From Tenodera sinensis (lineage: Eukaryota > Arthropoda > Insecta > Mantodea > Mantidae): DNA of 64,000 nt. This document shows positions 33,982-45,419 of this stretch, piece after piece. A program made the position numbers and the translations under genes. Position 1 is the first letter of the stretch, and each line of letters opens with the position of its first letter. The stretch is from NCBI GenBank assembly GCA_030765045.1, contig CM060974.1, forward strand, positions 50,158,839 through 50,222,838. Reading direction: 5' to 3'. The notes under the pieces were generated by a model. The model was given only the letters and a program-made list of their open reading frames with translations. It did not search any database and had not been told where the DNA came from.

Positions 33982-34186
33982 ATCGGTCTGGCTGGCTCAG
34001 TTGGTTGGACGCTAACCTACTGATCTCAAGGTTGCGGGTTCAAATCCGGCCCAGACCGACGTTTTTAACAATGCTTAAAAACAGCTCCACGTCAATAGAT
34101 CCACTGGCATATAAAAGAACAGCAATTTCCGAACACCGGTGACGCTGATATGATCGTGCCAATCTACAGCGTAATTAAACAAAATA
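33982..34186 (+). mobile_element. SINE family B (tRNA-derived)
   Basis: GGTCTGGCTGGCTCAGTTGG with B box GGTTCAAATCCGG, followed by the family body and a 3' end GTAATTAAACAAAATA. That 3' end is part of the 13-bp duplication made when the LINE at 34187-35321 landed there. Confidence 0.85.
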
Positions 34187-35321
34187 CGTTGTTGTTTGTT
34201 GTTTTCTAACGCCTTGCATCTGGCAATGAAGCCATTAGCATTCGTGCCTTCCAATACGTTTGAACTGTAGTTTCTTCTGATCTTAATGCTTCACAGGTCT
34301 TCAAGTGTTCTTCATTCATTTCTGCTGGATCGTTACACAGGACACATATTGGTGGGGCTGAGATACCTATTCTGTAGAGATGACTTGCTAAGCAGTCGTG
34401 ATTTGTCAGTAGCCGGAAGGCTGCAACCGCCGTTTTCCTTGGTCTCTGGGGGATTATATCTGGGTTGGAAAGTAGTGTAATCCATTTTTTATCTTTGGCA
34501 TTTGTTTCTATTTCTTGTAGGTATGAATGAGAAAAAGTTTTAATGATCAAGCGTTTTATTGAGGAATATGAGAAATTGAATTTAGACTTTTGTTTTATTG
34601 TTGTGCCTTTCTTTGCAAGTGAGTCTGCAGCTTCGTTCCCCATGACTCCACAGTGTGCTGGAATCCATTGGAGATGAACAGTCTTATTAACTTTATGTAG
34701 TTGTGTTAACATTTTGTAGCATTCTCTAATTTTTGTTGACTTCTTTGTAGTATTTGAACATATTCCCTGAATTGCAGCTTTAGAATCTCAAAGAATTACT
34801 GCCTTGTTAAATTTATTTAAGGGAAGATTTAATAATTGTTGGAGAGCAATGTGTATAGCCTCTATTTCTCCATCATAATTTGTCGTGTCTCTGCCAACAG
34901 AATGATAAAAGGAAAAATGTGAACACGTAACTCCAGCTCCAGTAAGGTTTTCCTTCGAGGATCCATCAGTATATATGTGCAGCCATTCTTCTGTGGGATA
35001 TCTAGTATTGATTGTTTCCAGAGCTAGAAGTTTTTGTATTTCTTTTGGTGTGTCTGATTTACCTATTTCCTCTATTAATTCCAAATTGAAGGTCGGTTGC
35101 AATAATTCCAATGGATTTTCTCTTATAAGTAGATTTTCCCTGGTGTTAGGAATGTTCAATTTGGATTTAATCTGTGTTACCTTTTCTAGAAAACTACTAT
35201 GAGTTTTAAGGATTGAAGGGGCGAGGTTCTCTTCTGTCCATTTAGAGTTTGGCAGTCGTAACATTTTCTCGTGTTGGAGCAATGCTTGTTCTTCTATTTT
35301 TGTTATTATTGATGGAACAAT
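34187..35321 (-). pseudogene. I-clade LINE 3' half with RNase H, 5'-truncated
   Basis: Bounded by a 13-bp duplication ATTAAACAAAATA (34174-34186 and 35322-35334). On the minus strand, frame 35330-34788 covers the RT tail and the start of RNase H (LHIYTDGSSKENLTGAGVTC, YDGEIEAIHIALQ). After one in-frame TGA at about 34786 the next frame (34712-34206) has LQWIPAHCGVMGNEAADSLA and the Cys-rich tail PPICVLCNDPAEMNEEHLKT. The 3' end shows as GTTGTTTGTTGTT. It is less decayed than other LINE relics here but is a different subfamily from 47994-52347. Confidence 0.9.
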
Positions 35322-35554
35322 ATTAAACAAAATATTAGTACTTTATATTTTCCAGGAGCATGTATTCTTTGCTTTCCATCATGCAACCATTAGTATATTT
35401 AGTGAAATAACCATAAACATTTACAGACTTTTCTTATTGCCACATTGTACAAGGGTTGTTTATATCTTAGAGGTACTAGCAATGTCCACTCATGCAACAG
35501 AGAATTTAAAATTGCACATTCAGATGTAATTACACAAGAATGTGCCTGAACAGT

Positions 35555-36510
35555 AACTTTCTCTACTACGTATAGTAAGTATTGTATTCCACCCAGGGTT
35601 CGATCTCGAGATTTCACCGGAAATATATGTTTTGAGACTCACTGAGTCAAAAGAAAAGCATTTTTGGAAAAAGGTTCGTGTGTGTATCCCTTTAAGGATG
35701 TCCCACAAAGATTTTGAGGAAACTTCCTCCACTCTAAACTACTCTTTACGTGGAAAATTTTGCTTTTGTCGAAAATAGCTCTAACGATTTGATTAAAGTG
35801 CCATATGGTTAAGATATTTTTAGGACAAATGAAATGTATATTTTGAATTTTCTGGCTGTAGCCCATATAGTCCAGTTTACTCTGGAGGGCTTTTACATAA
35901 CTGTAAACCGTAAGAGATAGACCAAATCTTACTGTACAAAAAATGTAATTCTTCTAAAACACAATTTGTCTGGTTTTTTTTCTTTCTTTTTTTTAAAGAG
36001 CAATCCATTTTTGAGATACTCATTGTTATTTGTGTGAGTTTCGGAAAACTTAAATTTTCTTCAAATTGAATATCATTATTGTTTATATATAATTTTAATT
36101 AACGTCCTCCGACATTGTGTCATATCGGAGAATGAATGAAATGGGTGAAATGATACTCAAATGTTACCGTGGTCCATGGAGCTTTAAGTTATCCGACATT
36201 CTTCTTCTCAGGGTAGGAAAAACCTTACCCGGATAACTTACCCTAAGAGAGATTCGAACTCGCGACCTCTTGAACGTGAGGCAGGCACACTAACCATTAC
36301 GCTACCGAGGCGGGCAATGTTTATATGTTAGGCGTGCAAAGAAAATGGAGGTTGAAATCTTTAAAACATTTGACTATTTCCCTTGTACCTACAAGGAAAT
36401 AAGCAGTAAGATAATTCTGCAGATGTTTATCTCAACGAACATGAAGAACATATCGGAATAAGAGTTAGTTCAAGTGTAGAGAAACTCATGCGAGTGCAAC
36501 ATATCAGATT
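35555..36510 (+). repeat. Dispersed repeat R, copy 2, split by SINE A
   Basis: It aligns with 32790-33720 from TTTCTCTACTACGTATAGTAAG through TGTATTCCACCC, TTTTGAGACTCACTGAG, CGTGTGTGTATCCCTTTAAG and the conserved 3' blocks to ATCAGATTTTTTA. The long GT tract of copy 1 is only GTGTGTGT here. SINE A is inserted at 36095-36318. Confidence 0.75.
36095..36318 (-). mobile_element. SINE family A
   Basis: Minus-strand copy: starts GCCCGCCTCGGTAGCG, B box GAGTTCGAATCTC, and ends GGAGGACGTTAATTAAAA. It lies inside repeat R. Confidence 0.9.
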
Positions 36511-36989
36511 TTTTAAAAATGAATATATTTTCCCAAACCTTTAAATCTACAGGTACATTTAATTGTTTTAATAATTTAATTTCTGAATTTATTTCATGAC
36601 TAAATGCCCGAAAATAATCAGACGCAATTTGTTTATATTTAATATTTCTAAAATGTTCCTATATTCTGGTTTCCAAATGACGTTTAGCTCTACCAATGTA
36701 AACCCTGTCAAAATCCAAATAGCTAAATTCAATTTTTCATAATTTCGAATTTAATCCCTTTTAGATAAATTTAGTAAACTTTGAGGGACCAAAGTTATTC
36801 CATACTCTTTAAAATTTTTTGTCAATTTTTATTAGTCCAAGCATAGTAAGTAAACTTTTCAAAAGTACACTTATCTTTTATTTTCTCGAGAGTAGTAACT
36901 TCTTTAACAGTCTCTTGACATTTAAATTTTTAGACCTTTTTATGTATAAAATCTGTACTAAAACCATTAATTACTACAGTGTTGATAAT

Positions 36990-37525
36990 GTGATTGCACA
37001 GGATGGAAACGAAATGATCCGTCACCGAATTTCTCATGTTATAAATAACAAGAAAGTCTAATGCCAAAATGTGGAAAAGTTTATAGTCTTTTAGAAAAAA
37101 TATTTTTATCAAAAGACTTATCACCTGGCTGAATTATTATTGATTGAAGGTTCTTGGTTTATGGCTATATTGATAGAAAATTGAATAAACAACTTTTTCC
37201 TTTGGTACCTATTTCAATAGATTCGACAGTTTTTGTGTAAATTAAATTTAAAAAGCCGTTGAATCTATTGAAATATGTCGTTTTTTTCAATTTTCTATGA
37301 ATATAGCCATAAATCAAGAAACCGCGTAAGCTTTCGCGGCCGGTGTCATAATATAGAAACCTTCAATCAATAATAATTCAGCCAGGTGATGATAAATTTG
37401 TTTGACAAAAATATTTTTTTTCTAGGAAGCTATAAACTTTTCAACATTTTGGTATGACTTTCTTGTTACATGAGAAATTTGCTGTTTAAGCCTCACGGAT
37501 AAATAATTTCACTTCCATCCTGTAT
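36990..37525. mobile_element. Long-terminal-inverted-repeat element (MITE-like)
   Basis: Arms of about 200 bp: left ACAGGATGGAAACGAAAT ... CCTGGCTGAATTATTATTGA; right arm, read inverted, ACAGGATGGAAGTGAAAT ... the same CCTGGCTGAATTATTATTGA. Comparison with Penelope copy 1 (27595-27640) shows it inserted between GATAATGTGA and TATGTAAAATTC. A TA duplication is possible but not proven. No transposase. Superfamily unknown. Confidence 0.7.
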
Positions 37526-37904
37526 ACTATGTAAAATTCTTCCTTATTAAGGGGTATATCTATTAACGTATAAGTTCAGCAGTAAAAAAGGGTTAAAACT
37601 TTTATTTTTTATGTAATTATCACTATAAGTAGATTTTCTATAAATATCAAAATTCATTTTACATATATTTTTTTAATTTTTAAATCTAGGAATGGAAGGC
37701 ATCCATTATTTTATTTCCAAAGAAAATTTTATGGCTTTATCTTTCAAATTGAAAAGTTGTAAAGCATCATTTATCTGTGTGAATGTCATCCACATATCTG
37801 TACCATATTTTAAAACTTAAAGGGAATGCTTTAGTAATATGTATTCCAAAAAAAAGCTCATGAAAGGATTAGCAAGAAATGGCAAAAGAGTCCTTTTTGA
37901 TTGT

Positions 37905-38130
37905 CCTCCAACGTAGCGTCATATCGGACGGTGAGTGAATGAAATGGGTGAAATGGTGCTCAAATGAGCCCGGGGTCCACAGAACTTTAAGTTACCCAAC
38001 ATTCGTCTTCTAAGGATAAGGGAAAACCTTGGAAGAAACGTTACCGGATAACTCATCCTAAGCGAGATTCGAACTCGCGACCTCTTGAACGTAGGTACAC
38101 ACGCTAACCATCACGCTACGGAGGCAGCCT
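37905..38130 (-). mobile_element. SINE family A
   Basis: Starts at the GCTGCCTCCGTAGCGTGATG end (38130) and ends GGAGGACAATC (37905). It interrupts Penelope copy 2. Imperfect flanking GCAAAAG/GCAATAG may be a worn target duplication. Confidence 0.85.
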
Positions 38131-38421
38131 GTAGCAATAGTGGGCCCATTGCCAAGCCAGAAGTTTGTTGAAAGAAATTACTCTTAAAACTGAAAGAAAA
38201 GTTTATCAGGTCAAAGGTTTCAAAGTTTTACAAAATCGCTTTTTAATTCTGCAGTAATTCTAAAGAACTTAACCATTTTTAAAACCATCAAAAGCTTTTC
38301 TCCAGGAATACTAGGAAATAAAGCTGTGTGTTAATCATTATCAGACAATACTGTATTGCTAATCTTTTCTACCAATTCAAAAGAATGTTTAGTACTCAAA
38401 CTGATCAGAAGAACTGAATTT

Positions 38422-38666
38422 GCCCGCCTCTGTAGCGTGATGGTTAGCATGCCTGCCTCACGTTCAAGAGGTCGCGAGTTTGAATCTCGCTTAGGGCAAG
38501 TTATCCGGGTAAGGTTTTTTTCCGAGGTTTTCCCTACCCTGAGAAGACGAATGTAGGGTAACTTAAAGCTCCATGGACCTCGGGCTCATTTGAGCATCAT
38601 TTCACTCATTTCATTCATTCGCCCGATATGACACAATGTTGGAGGACGTTAATTAAAAAAAAAAGT
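38422..38666 (+). mobile_element. SINE family A, with 9-bp target duplication
   Basis: Target duplication ACTGAATTT at 38413-38421 and 38667-38675. Clear A and B boxes (TAGCGTGATGGTTAGCATG; GAGTTTGAATCTC). A duplicated copy sits at 41456-41698, with the B box as GAGTTCGAATCTC and one A fewer in the tail. Confidence 0.93.
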
Positions 38667-38739
38667 ACTGAATTTTTTATTCAATCTTTTTGCTAAATTA
38701 GTAAGATAAGCGAAGTTTGATTTTATTTTAGAATGTAAA

Positions 38740-39870
38740 TGTTGTTAAAATATACAATTTATGTCCAAATTAATTTTTTATACACTGAACAGTTTTGGAG
38801 ATATTGCTTGTTATTTATGTGAGCTTTCCAATACCTATACTTTTCTCAAATGGAAGCCACAATTCACTTTTTATATCTTATTCGTTCAAAGAGAACCTAA
38901 TTTCAAAGCCTTCATACAGTGACCAGATTTAAAAGATTTGACTATCGCTCAAAGCCTAATGTAGCCTATGATAAGGCACTTGATTTTCTCAATACTCCTA
39001 TAAGTAATTACTAATTATACTGATTACTTGGTGACATATATTAATATATATATACTTCCTGGTCGTTCAAGTTTAGAAGATACGTACTTGTTGGTGGAAA
39101 TTTCAGTAAAAAGATTTTTATAGCCAGAAATAATTAGTTATTGTTTATTGAAACATATACATTGCGATGGTTTCGAAATAGCTCTATTTAAATTGACAAC
39201 ACGTTTTCTAACCTTGTTTTTATGAAATAACGGATGTAATTGCCATTGACAGACAACAAAATAGGGTAGTAATTCTAGACTACAATCTGATTTAAATAAA
39301 ATCTAGACCAACTTAAACAAATTGATATGGCGAAAAGCTACATTTTAAACCTTGCATTCCTTATTTAAGAGAGAACTACAAAATTTCAAAAATTGGGAAG
39401 CGATTAGACTACGTTTTGGTGCTCGTGGATGATTACTAAATTTACTGTGCATTTGTTCCTACGTCTTGAATTGCAGTTCAATGTTTTGTCATCCGCATAC
39501 TACACCAAATAAAATAAATAAATAATTCTAAAATTATTAGCTGCTCTATTTCCAAATTTTAGTATAATTTTGTACATTATTACACTTTATCCATCAAATA
39601 TTTTTACATTATATAATTTTTATTCTTTATCATTCATATGTAAAATTGTCTTCTTAAACAGATCTATTAGCAAGTGTCTTTATGACAACCCTGAAATAGG
39701 ACAACTATCCAACTACTGGACTTTCACCTTTTATTTCCCTTGCACCTGCAACAATACCAGCAGATGTTTATCTCAAATGACACGAAGAACACAGAGGGGC
39801 AAGTGTTTGAATAGTTAGCACAAGAGTAGAGAAACTCATGAGTACAACATATCAGATTTTTTATCCAATT
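38740..39870 (+). repeat. Dispersed repeat R, copy 3, split by an unknown insert
   Basis: Matches repeat R from ACAATTTATGTCCAAATTA to CAAAGCCTAATGTAGCC (about 38985), then again from TTTCCCTTGCACCTGCAAC (39737) to ATCAGATTTTTTATCC. The 750 bp between these parts (38986-39736) is not in the other copies and is unclassified. Confidence 0.65.
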
Positions 39871-40578
39871 TCCTTTTCCTGTAACACAGTTAATTCCTCA
39901 CAATAAGCAAAGGCAAGCCACAAGATCTATTTTTAATGCAAACCTGCAGGTAGGACAAAATTATAATTATGACCCAAAATTACCAACTTTGGGTCTGCAT
40001 GCTGACATTTAACAGAAATAAGAAAACAAAACAGCACTTCAAAATCTGCAGTCCTGCTGTCCATAAAGCAACCATTAACACTATTAAATTAGAAGTTTAT
40101 TTTGAGATAAAATACTTAAATGTTACAAAGTATTGGAAAAGCATTTAGCCTTTTAGCTAAATTACCTCCCCCAAAAATATACATTTGTTGCACTTCCATT
40201 CCCATTACAAACTATGTGCAAAACTGACAACATTAAGAAATTATACAGAATATAATGAATATAATATAACATAAAATAATAGTTTTCACACTGATGCAGA
40301 ACATTGGATTTCTAAACAAGCTTTCCTTTTTTAAGGCGAAGAAAGAGTGAAATGAACTACTTTGTAACAAAATTCTGTGTACATTGCTGTATCACTATAT
40401 CTATATAGTAAAATGAGTCTCTTCACTCACACCTACTCACTTGTTAGAAAAACATGTTTCAAGAATTTATTTATTTCCATTCTCAACCTGAAGCTTCATC
40501 ACTCTCCCATCGACTTTGTCACAGTGAATCAAATAGTGTTCTGGAATTTGACCACTGAGAGAACTCTATTCACAAAAA

Positions 40579-41328
40579 TTATACTATTGTGTCCTTGTGA
40601 ATCAATTGGTGTCTTTTCAAAGTAGATGACTGAGTAAAAGCCTTGTTACAAATATTACACTTATGTGGCCTTATACCCTCATGAATCAATTTGTGTGCTT
40701 TCAAATGTGATAACTCAGCAAATGCCTTGTTACATAGGTTACACTTGTGTGGCTTTATGCCATGATGACTTAATTTATGTTTTTTCAAGCTTGACATTTC
40801 AGTAAATGCCCTGTTACAAATGTTGCACTTGTGTGGCTTTATGCCCTGATGAATTAATTTGTGTGTTTTCAAACTTGATGACTGAATAAAACTCTTGTAA
40901 CAAATGTTACACTTATGTGGCTTTATACCCTCATGAACCAATGTATGTCTCTTCAAAGGTGTTAAATGAGTAAAAGCCTTGCCACAAATGTTACACTTGT
41001 GTGGCTTTATGCCTTCATGAATCAGTTTGTGTATTTTCAAATATGATAATCGAGTAAAAGCCTTGTTACAAACGTTACACATATTTGGCTGTATGTCATG
41101 AATTAATTTGTGTTTTTTCAAAGATGATAACTGAGCAAAAGTATTGTTACAAATGTTACACTTGTGTGACATTATGCCTTCATGAACCAATTTGTGTTTT
41201 TTCAAATATGATGTCCGTGTGAAACCCTTGCTACAAACATTACACTTGTGTGACTTTATGCCGTCGTGAATCAATTTGTGTCGTTTCAAATCTGGTAACT
41301 GGGTAAAAGCTTTGCTACAAATGTTAAG
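40579..41328 (-). pseudogene. Duplicated 3' end of the zinc-finger gene
   Basis: The minus-strand frame begins within finger 2 of the main gene, where the duplication joint cuts it, and has eight complete C2H2 fingers down to the shared end LIHKDTIV. Relative to the full copy it lacks one finger: a single 84-bp unit has been lost by recombination, fusing the first half of finger 6 (CGKAFT) to the second half of finger 7 (HLTPLKRH). It also has NMCNVC for NKCNVC. It has no promoter, start exon or splice acceptor of its own, so it is most likely a pseudogene. Confidence 0.88.
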
Positions 41329-44300
41329 CTTTTCTCCAGGAATACTAGGAAATAAAGCTGTGTGTTAATCATTATCAGACAATACTGTATTGCTAATCTT
41401 TTCTACCAATTCAAAAGAATGTTTAGTACTCAAACTGATCAGAAGAACTGAATTTGCCCGCCTCTGTAGCGTGATGGTTAGCATGCCTGCCTCACGTTCA
41501 AGAGGTCGCGAGTTCGAATCTCGCTTAGGGCAAGTTATCCGGGTAAGGTTTTTTTCCGAGGTTTTCCCTACCCTGAGAAGACGAATGTAGGGTAACTTAA
41601 AGCTCCATGGACCTCGGGCTCATTTGAGCATCATTTCACTCATTTCATTCATTCGCCCGATATGACACAATGTTGGAGGACGTTAATTAAAAAAAAAGTA
41701 CTGAATTTTTTATTCAATCTTTTTGCTAAATTAGTAAGATAAGCGAAGTTTGATTTTATTTTAGAATGTAAATGTTGTTAAAATATACAATTTATGTCCA
41801 AATTAATTTTTTATACACTGAACAGTTTTGGAGATATTGCTTGTTATTTATGTGAGCTTTCCAATACCTATACTTTTCTCAAATGGAAGCCACAATTCAC
41901 TTTTTATATCTTATTCGTTCAAAGAGAACCTAATTTCAAAGCCTTCATACAGTGACCAGGTTTAAAAGATTTGACTATCGCTCAAAGCCTAATGTAGCCT
42001 ATGATAAGGCACTTGATTTTCTCAATACTCCTATAAGTAATTACTAATTATACTGATTACTTCGTGACATATATTAATATATATATACTTCCTGGTCGTT
42101 CAAGTTTAGAAGATACGTACTTGTTGGTGGAAATTTCAGTAAAAAGATTTTTATAGCCAGAAATAATTAGTTATTGTTTATTGAAACATATACATTGCGA
42201 TGGTTTCGAAATAGCTCTATTTAAATTGACAACACGTTTTCTAACCTTGTTTTTATGAAATAACGGATATAATTGCCATTGACAGACAACAAAATAGGGT
42301 AGTAATTCTAGACTACAATCTGATTTAAATAAAATCTAGACCAACTTACACAAATTGATATGGGGAAAAGCTACATTTTAAACCTTGCATTCCTTATTTA
42401 AGAGAGAACTACAAAATTTCAAAAATTGGGAAGCGATTAGACTACGTTTTGGTGCTCGTGGATGATTACTAAATTTACTGTGCATTTGTTCCTACGTCTT
42501 GAATTGCAGTTCAATGTTTTGTCATCCGCATACTACACCAAATAAAATAAATAAATAATTCTAAAATTATTAGCTGCTCTATTTCCAAATTTTAGTATAA
42601 TTTTGTACATTATTACACTTTATCCATCAAATATTTTTACATTATATAATTTTTATTCTTTATCATTCATATGTAAAATTGTCTTCTTAAACAGATCTAT
42701 TAGCAAGTGTCTTTATGACAACCCTGAAATAGGACAACTATCCAACTACTGGACTTTCACCTTTTATTTCCCTTGCACCTGCAACAATACCAGCAGATGT
42801 TTATCTCAAATGACACGAAGAACACAGAGGGGCAAGTGTTTGAATAGTTAGCACAAGAGTAGAGAAACTCATGAGTACAACATATCAGATTTTTTATCCA
42901 ATTTCCTTTTCCTGTAACACAGTTAATTCCTCACAATAAGCAAAGGCAAGCCACAAGATCTATTTTTAATGCAAACCTGCAGGTAGGACAAAATTATAAT
43001 TATGACCCAAAATTACCAACTTTGGGTCTGCATGCTGACATTTAACAGAAATAAGAAAACAAAACAGCACTTCAAAATCTGCAGTCCTGCTGTCCATAAA
43101 GCAACCATTAACACTATTAAATTAGAAGTTTATTTTGAGATAAAATACTTAAATGTTACAAAGTATTGGAAAAGCATTTAGCCTTTTAGCTAAATTACCT
43201 CCCCCAAAAATATACATTTGTTGCACTTCCATTCCCATTACAAACTATGTGCAAAACTGACAACATTAAGAAATTATACAGAATATAATGAATATAATAT
43301 AGCATAAAATAATAGTTTTCACACTGATGCAGAACATTGGATTTCTAAACAAGCTTTCCTTTTTTAAGGCGAAGAAAGAGTGAAATGAACTACTTTGTAA
43401 CAAAATTCTGTGTACATTGCTGTATCACTATATCTAGATAGTAAACTGAGTCTCTTCACTGACACCAACTCACTTGTTAAAAAAACATGTTTCAAGAATT
43501 CATTTATTTCCATTCTCAACCTGAAGCTTCATCACTCTCCCATCGACTTTGTCACAGTGAATCAAATAGTGTTCTGGAATTTGACCACTGAGAGAACTCT
43601 ATTCACAAAAATTATACTATTGTGTCCTTGTGAATCAATTGGTGTCTTTTCAAAGTAGATGACTGAGTAAAAGCCTTGTTACAAATATTACACTTATGTG
43701 GCCTTATACCCTCATGAATCAATTTGTGTGCTTTCAAATGTGATAACTCAGCAAATGCCTTGTTACATAGGTTACACTTGTGTGGCTTTATGCCATGATG
43801 ACTTAATTTATGTTTTTTCAAGCTTGACATTTCAGTAAATGCCCTGTTACAAATGTTGCACTTGTGTGGCTTTATGCCCTGATGAATTAATTTGTGTGTT
43901 TTCAAACTTGATGACTGAAAAAAACTCTTGTAACAAATGTTACACTTATGTGGCTTTATACCCTCATGAACCAATGTATGTCTCTTCAAAGGTGTTAAAT
44001 GAGTAAAAGCCTTATTACAAATGTTACATTTGTGTGGCTTTACACCCTCGTGAAACAATTTGTGTCTTTTCAAATTTGTTAGCTGAGTAAAAGCCTTGCC
44101 ACAAATGTTACACTTGTGTGGCTTTATGCCTTCATGAATCAGTTTGTGTATTTTCAAATATGATAATCGAGTAAAAGTCTTGTTACAAACGTTACACTTA
44201 TTTGGCTGTATGTCATGAATTAATTTGTGTTTTTTCAAAGATGATAACTGAGCAAAAGTATTGTTACAAATGTTACACTTGTGTGACATTATGCCTTCAT

Positions 44301-44438
44301 GAACCAATTTGTGTTTTTTCAAATATGATGTCCGTGTGAAACCCTTGCTACAAACATTACACTTGTGTGACTTTATGCCGTCGTGAATCAATTTGTGTCT
44401 TTTCAAATCTGGTAACTGGGTAAAAGCTTTGCTACAAA
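41329..44438 (+). repeat. Segmental tandem duplication, right copy
   Basis: Second copy of 38293-41328. It is longer by 84 bp because it keeps the zinc finger missing from the left copy. The right limit is where the finger gene continues (ACAAATGTTACACC) while the left copy jumps to AAGCTTTTCTCC. Confidence 0.93.
41456..41698 (+). mobile_element. SINE family A (duplicated copy)
   Basis: Same insertion as 38422-38666, copied with the segmental duplication, so it is not an independent insertion. Confidence 0.93.
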
Positions 44439-45076
44439 TGTTACACCTGTGTGACTTTATGCCTTCATGAATCAATTTGTGTCTTTTTAAATGTGGTAAA
44501 GTAGTAAAAGCCTTGTTACAAATATTACACTTATGTAACTTTATCTCTGTACAATTCAATTTGTGTATTTTCAAAAGTTGCAAAGGAGCAGAACTCTTAT
44601 TACTCCAGTTACATTTGTGCGCTTTTTCTCCCTCATCAATCAATTTACAAGTGTTCTGAGATGACAACTGATTTAAACCCTTGTCACAAACGCCACTCTG
44701 ATTGGCTTCTTTACTATCCAGAACCAATCTGTCTTTCCCTGAATTGGAGGAATATTTAAAACACTTCTCAGAAACACATTTGCATGACTTTCTGTATTTA
44801 TGACTCAAGATTGACTTGCAGTTCTTATTGATATCCTGTTTAGTTGTGTTGCTCTGCTGAAGTAACTTACTTTGTTTCAAAGACGAAGCCATGCTGGGAG
44901 TTGTCCCATCATCAGATGTTTCTGAGTAAACACTTGCTTCTTTTGAAGATATATCAGTAACCACTCTTTTTCGACCTTGGTATTTTCTGTCACTGGCACA
45001 TTCAGGACTATCCTTATTTATATAAAAACTTACAGCATTTTCTAGGTCTTCAGTGGAAGCACCTTGTTTGTGTAAA
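43612..45076 (-). CDS. C2H2 zinc-finger protein, last exon
   Basis: Acceptor TTATATTTCAG precedes the exon at 45076; the frame is open from there (first base completes a codon) for about 487 residues to TAA at 43612. After a polar, Ser/Lys-rich region come two worn fingers (one reading CNWSNKSS, lacking Cys and His), then eleven intact C2H2 fingers of the form C-x2-C-x12-H-x3-H joined by HEGIKPHK-type linkers. The linker before finger 5 is shorter (HDIQPNK). Such proteins bind DNA in the nucleus, usually as transcription regulators; the target is unknown. The entry phase matches the microexon at 56356-56387. There is no KRAB or ZAD domain in this exon. Confidence 0.88.
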
Positions 45077-45419
45077 CTGAAATATAAAAGTCACATTGTT
45101 GATAATTACCCGAACAATGAATAAAATAAAATGAAAAACGATATGCCTGATTATCATTTATATTTTTAAAAGAGATAGAATGGATTCACGAAAGACTTGC
45201 CACTATTTGGACATGCTGCTATTAGTGTTTAAGTCTAAGTTATATGGGATTACTAATTTAAAACATTGTACCAAATGTAAGGGAGTATTGAGTCTATGTT
45301 TCAAAACATTTTCCTGATTAAAAGTGTAAAGGTAATCAATGTTCTCTTTGTCCAAATATGACAAACTAAACTAAATATCAGATTTTGTGTAAAACGTGTA
45401 TTTTCTGTCTCCTTGAGTT

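Larger units (their letters stand above)
36525..38707 (-). mobile_element. Penelope-like element (copy 2), much interrupted
   Basis: It aligns with copy 1 (27060-28350) piece by piece: the GIY-YIG end near 36640-36760, the RT thumb near 37540-37780, and GNGLIANPFMSFFG-like and NGPIAKPEVC-like segments near 37850-38170. Interrupted by an inverted-repeat element (36990-37525) and two SINE A copies (37905-38130 and 38422-38666). No long frame survives. Confidence 0.75.
38293..41328 (+). repeat. Segmental tandem duplication, left copy
   Basis: From AAGCTTTTCTCCAGG at 38293 to the junction at 41328 the sequence repeats at an offset of 3033-3034 bp, with only scattered substitutions. It holds the end of Penelope copy 2, SINE A, a split repeat R, the gene's 3' flank and the last fingers of a zinc-finger gene. 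Confidence 0.95.

Noticed and set aside
39570..39818. 82-residue frame repeated exactly at 42603-42851
   Set aside because: Perfect conservation comes from the recent 3-kb duplication, not selection; composition is that of AT-rich non-coding DNA.
41325..41335. HindIII site at the duplication joint as a cloning artefact
   Set aside because: AAGCTT occurs at the joint, but the same bases are present in the original left flank (38293), so no artificial ligation is needed; an assembly error remains possible and is listed as a check.
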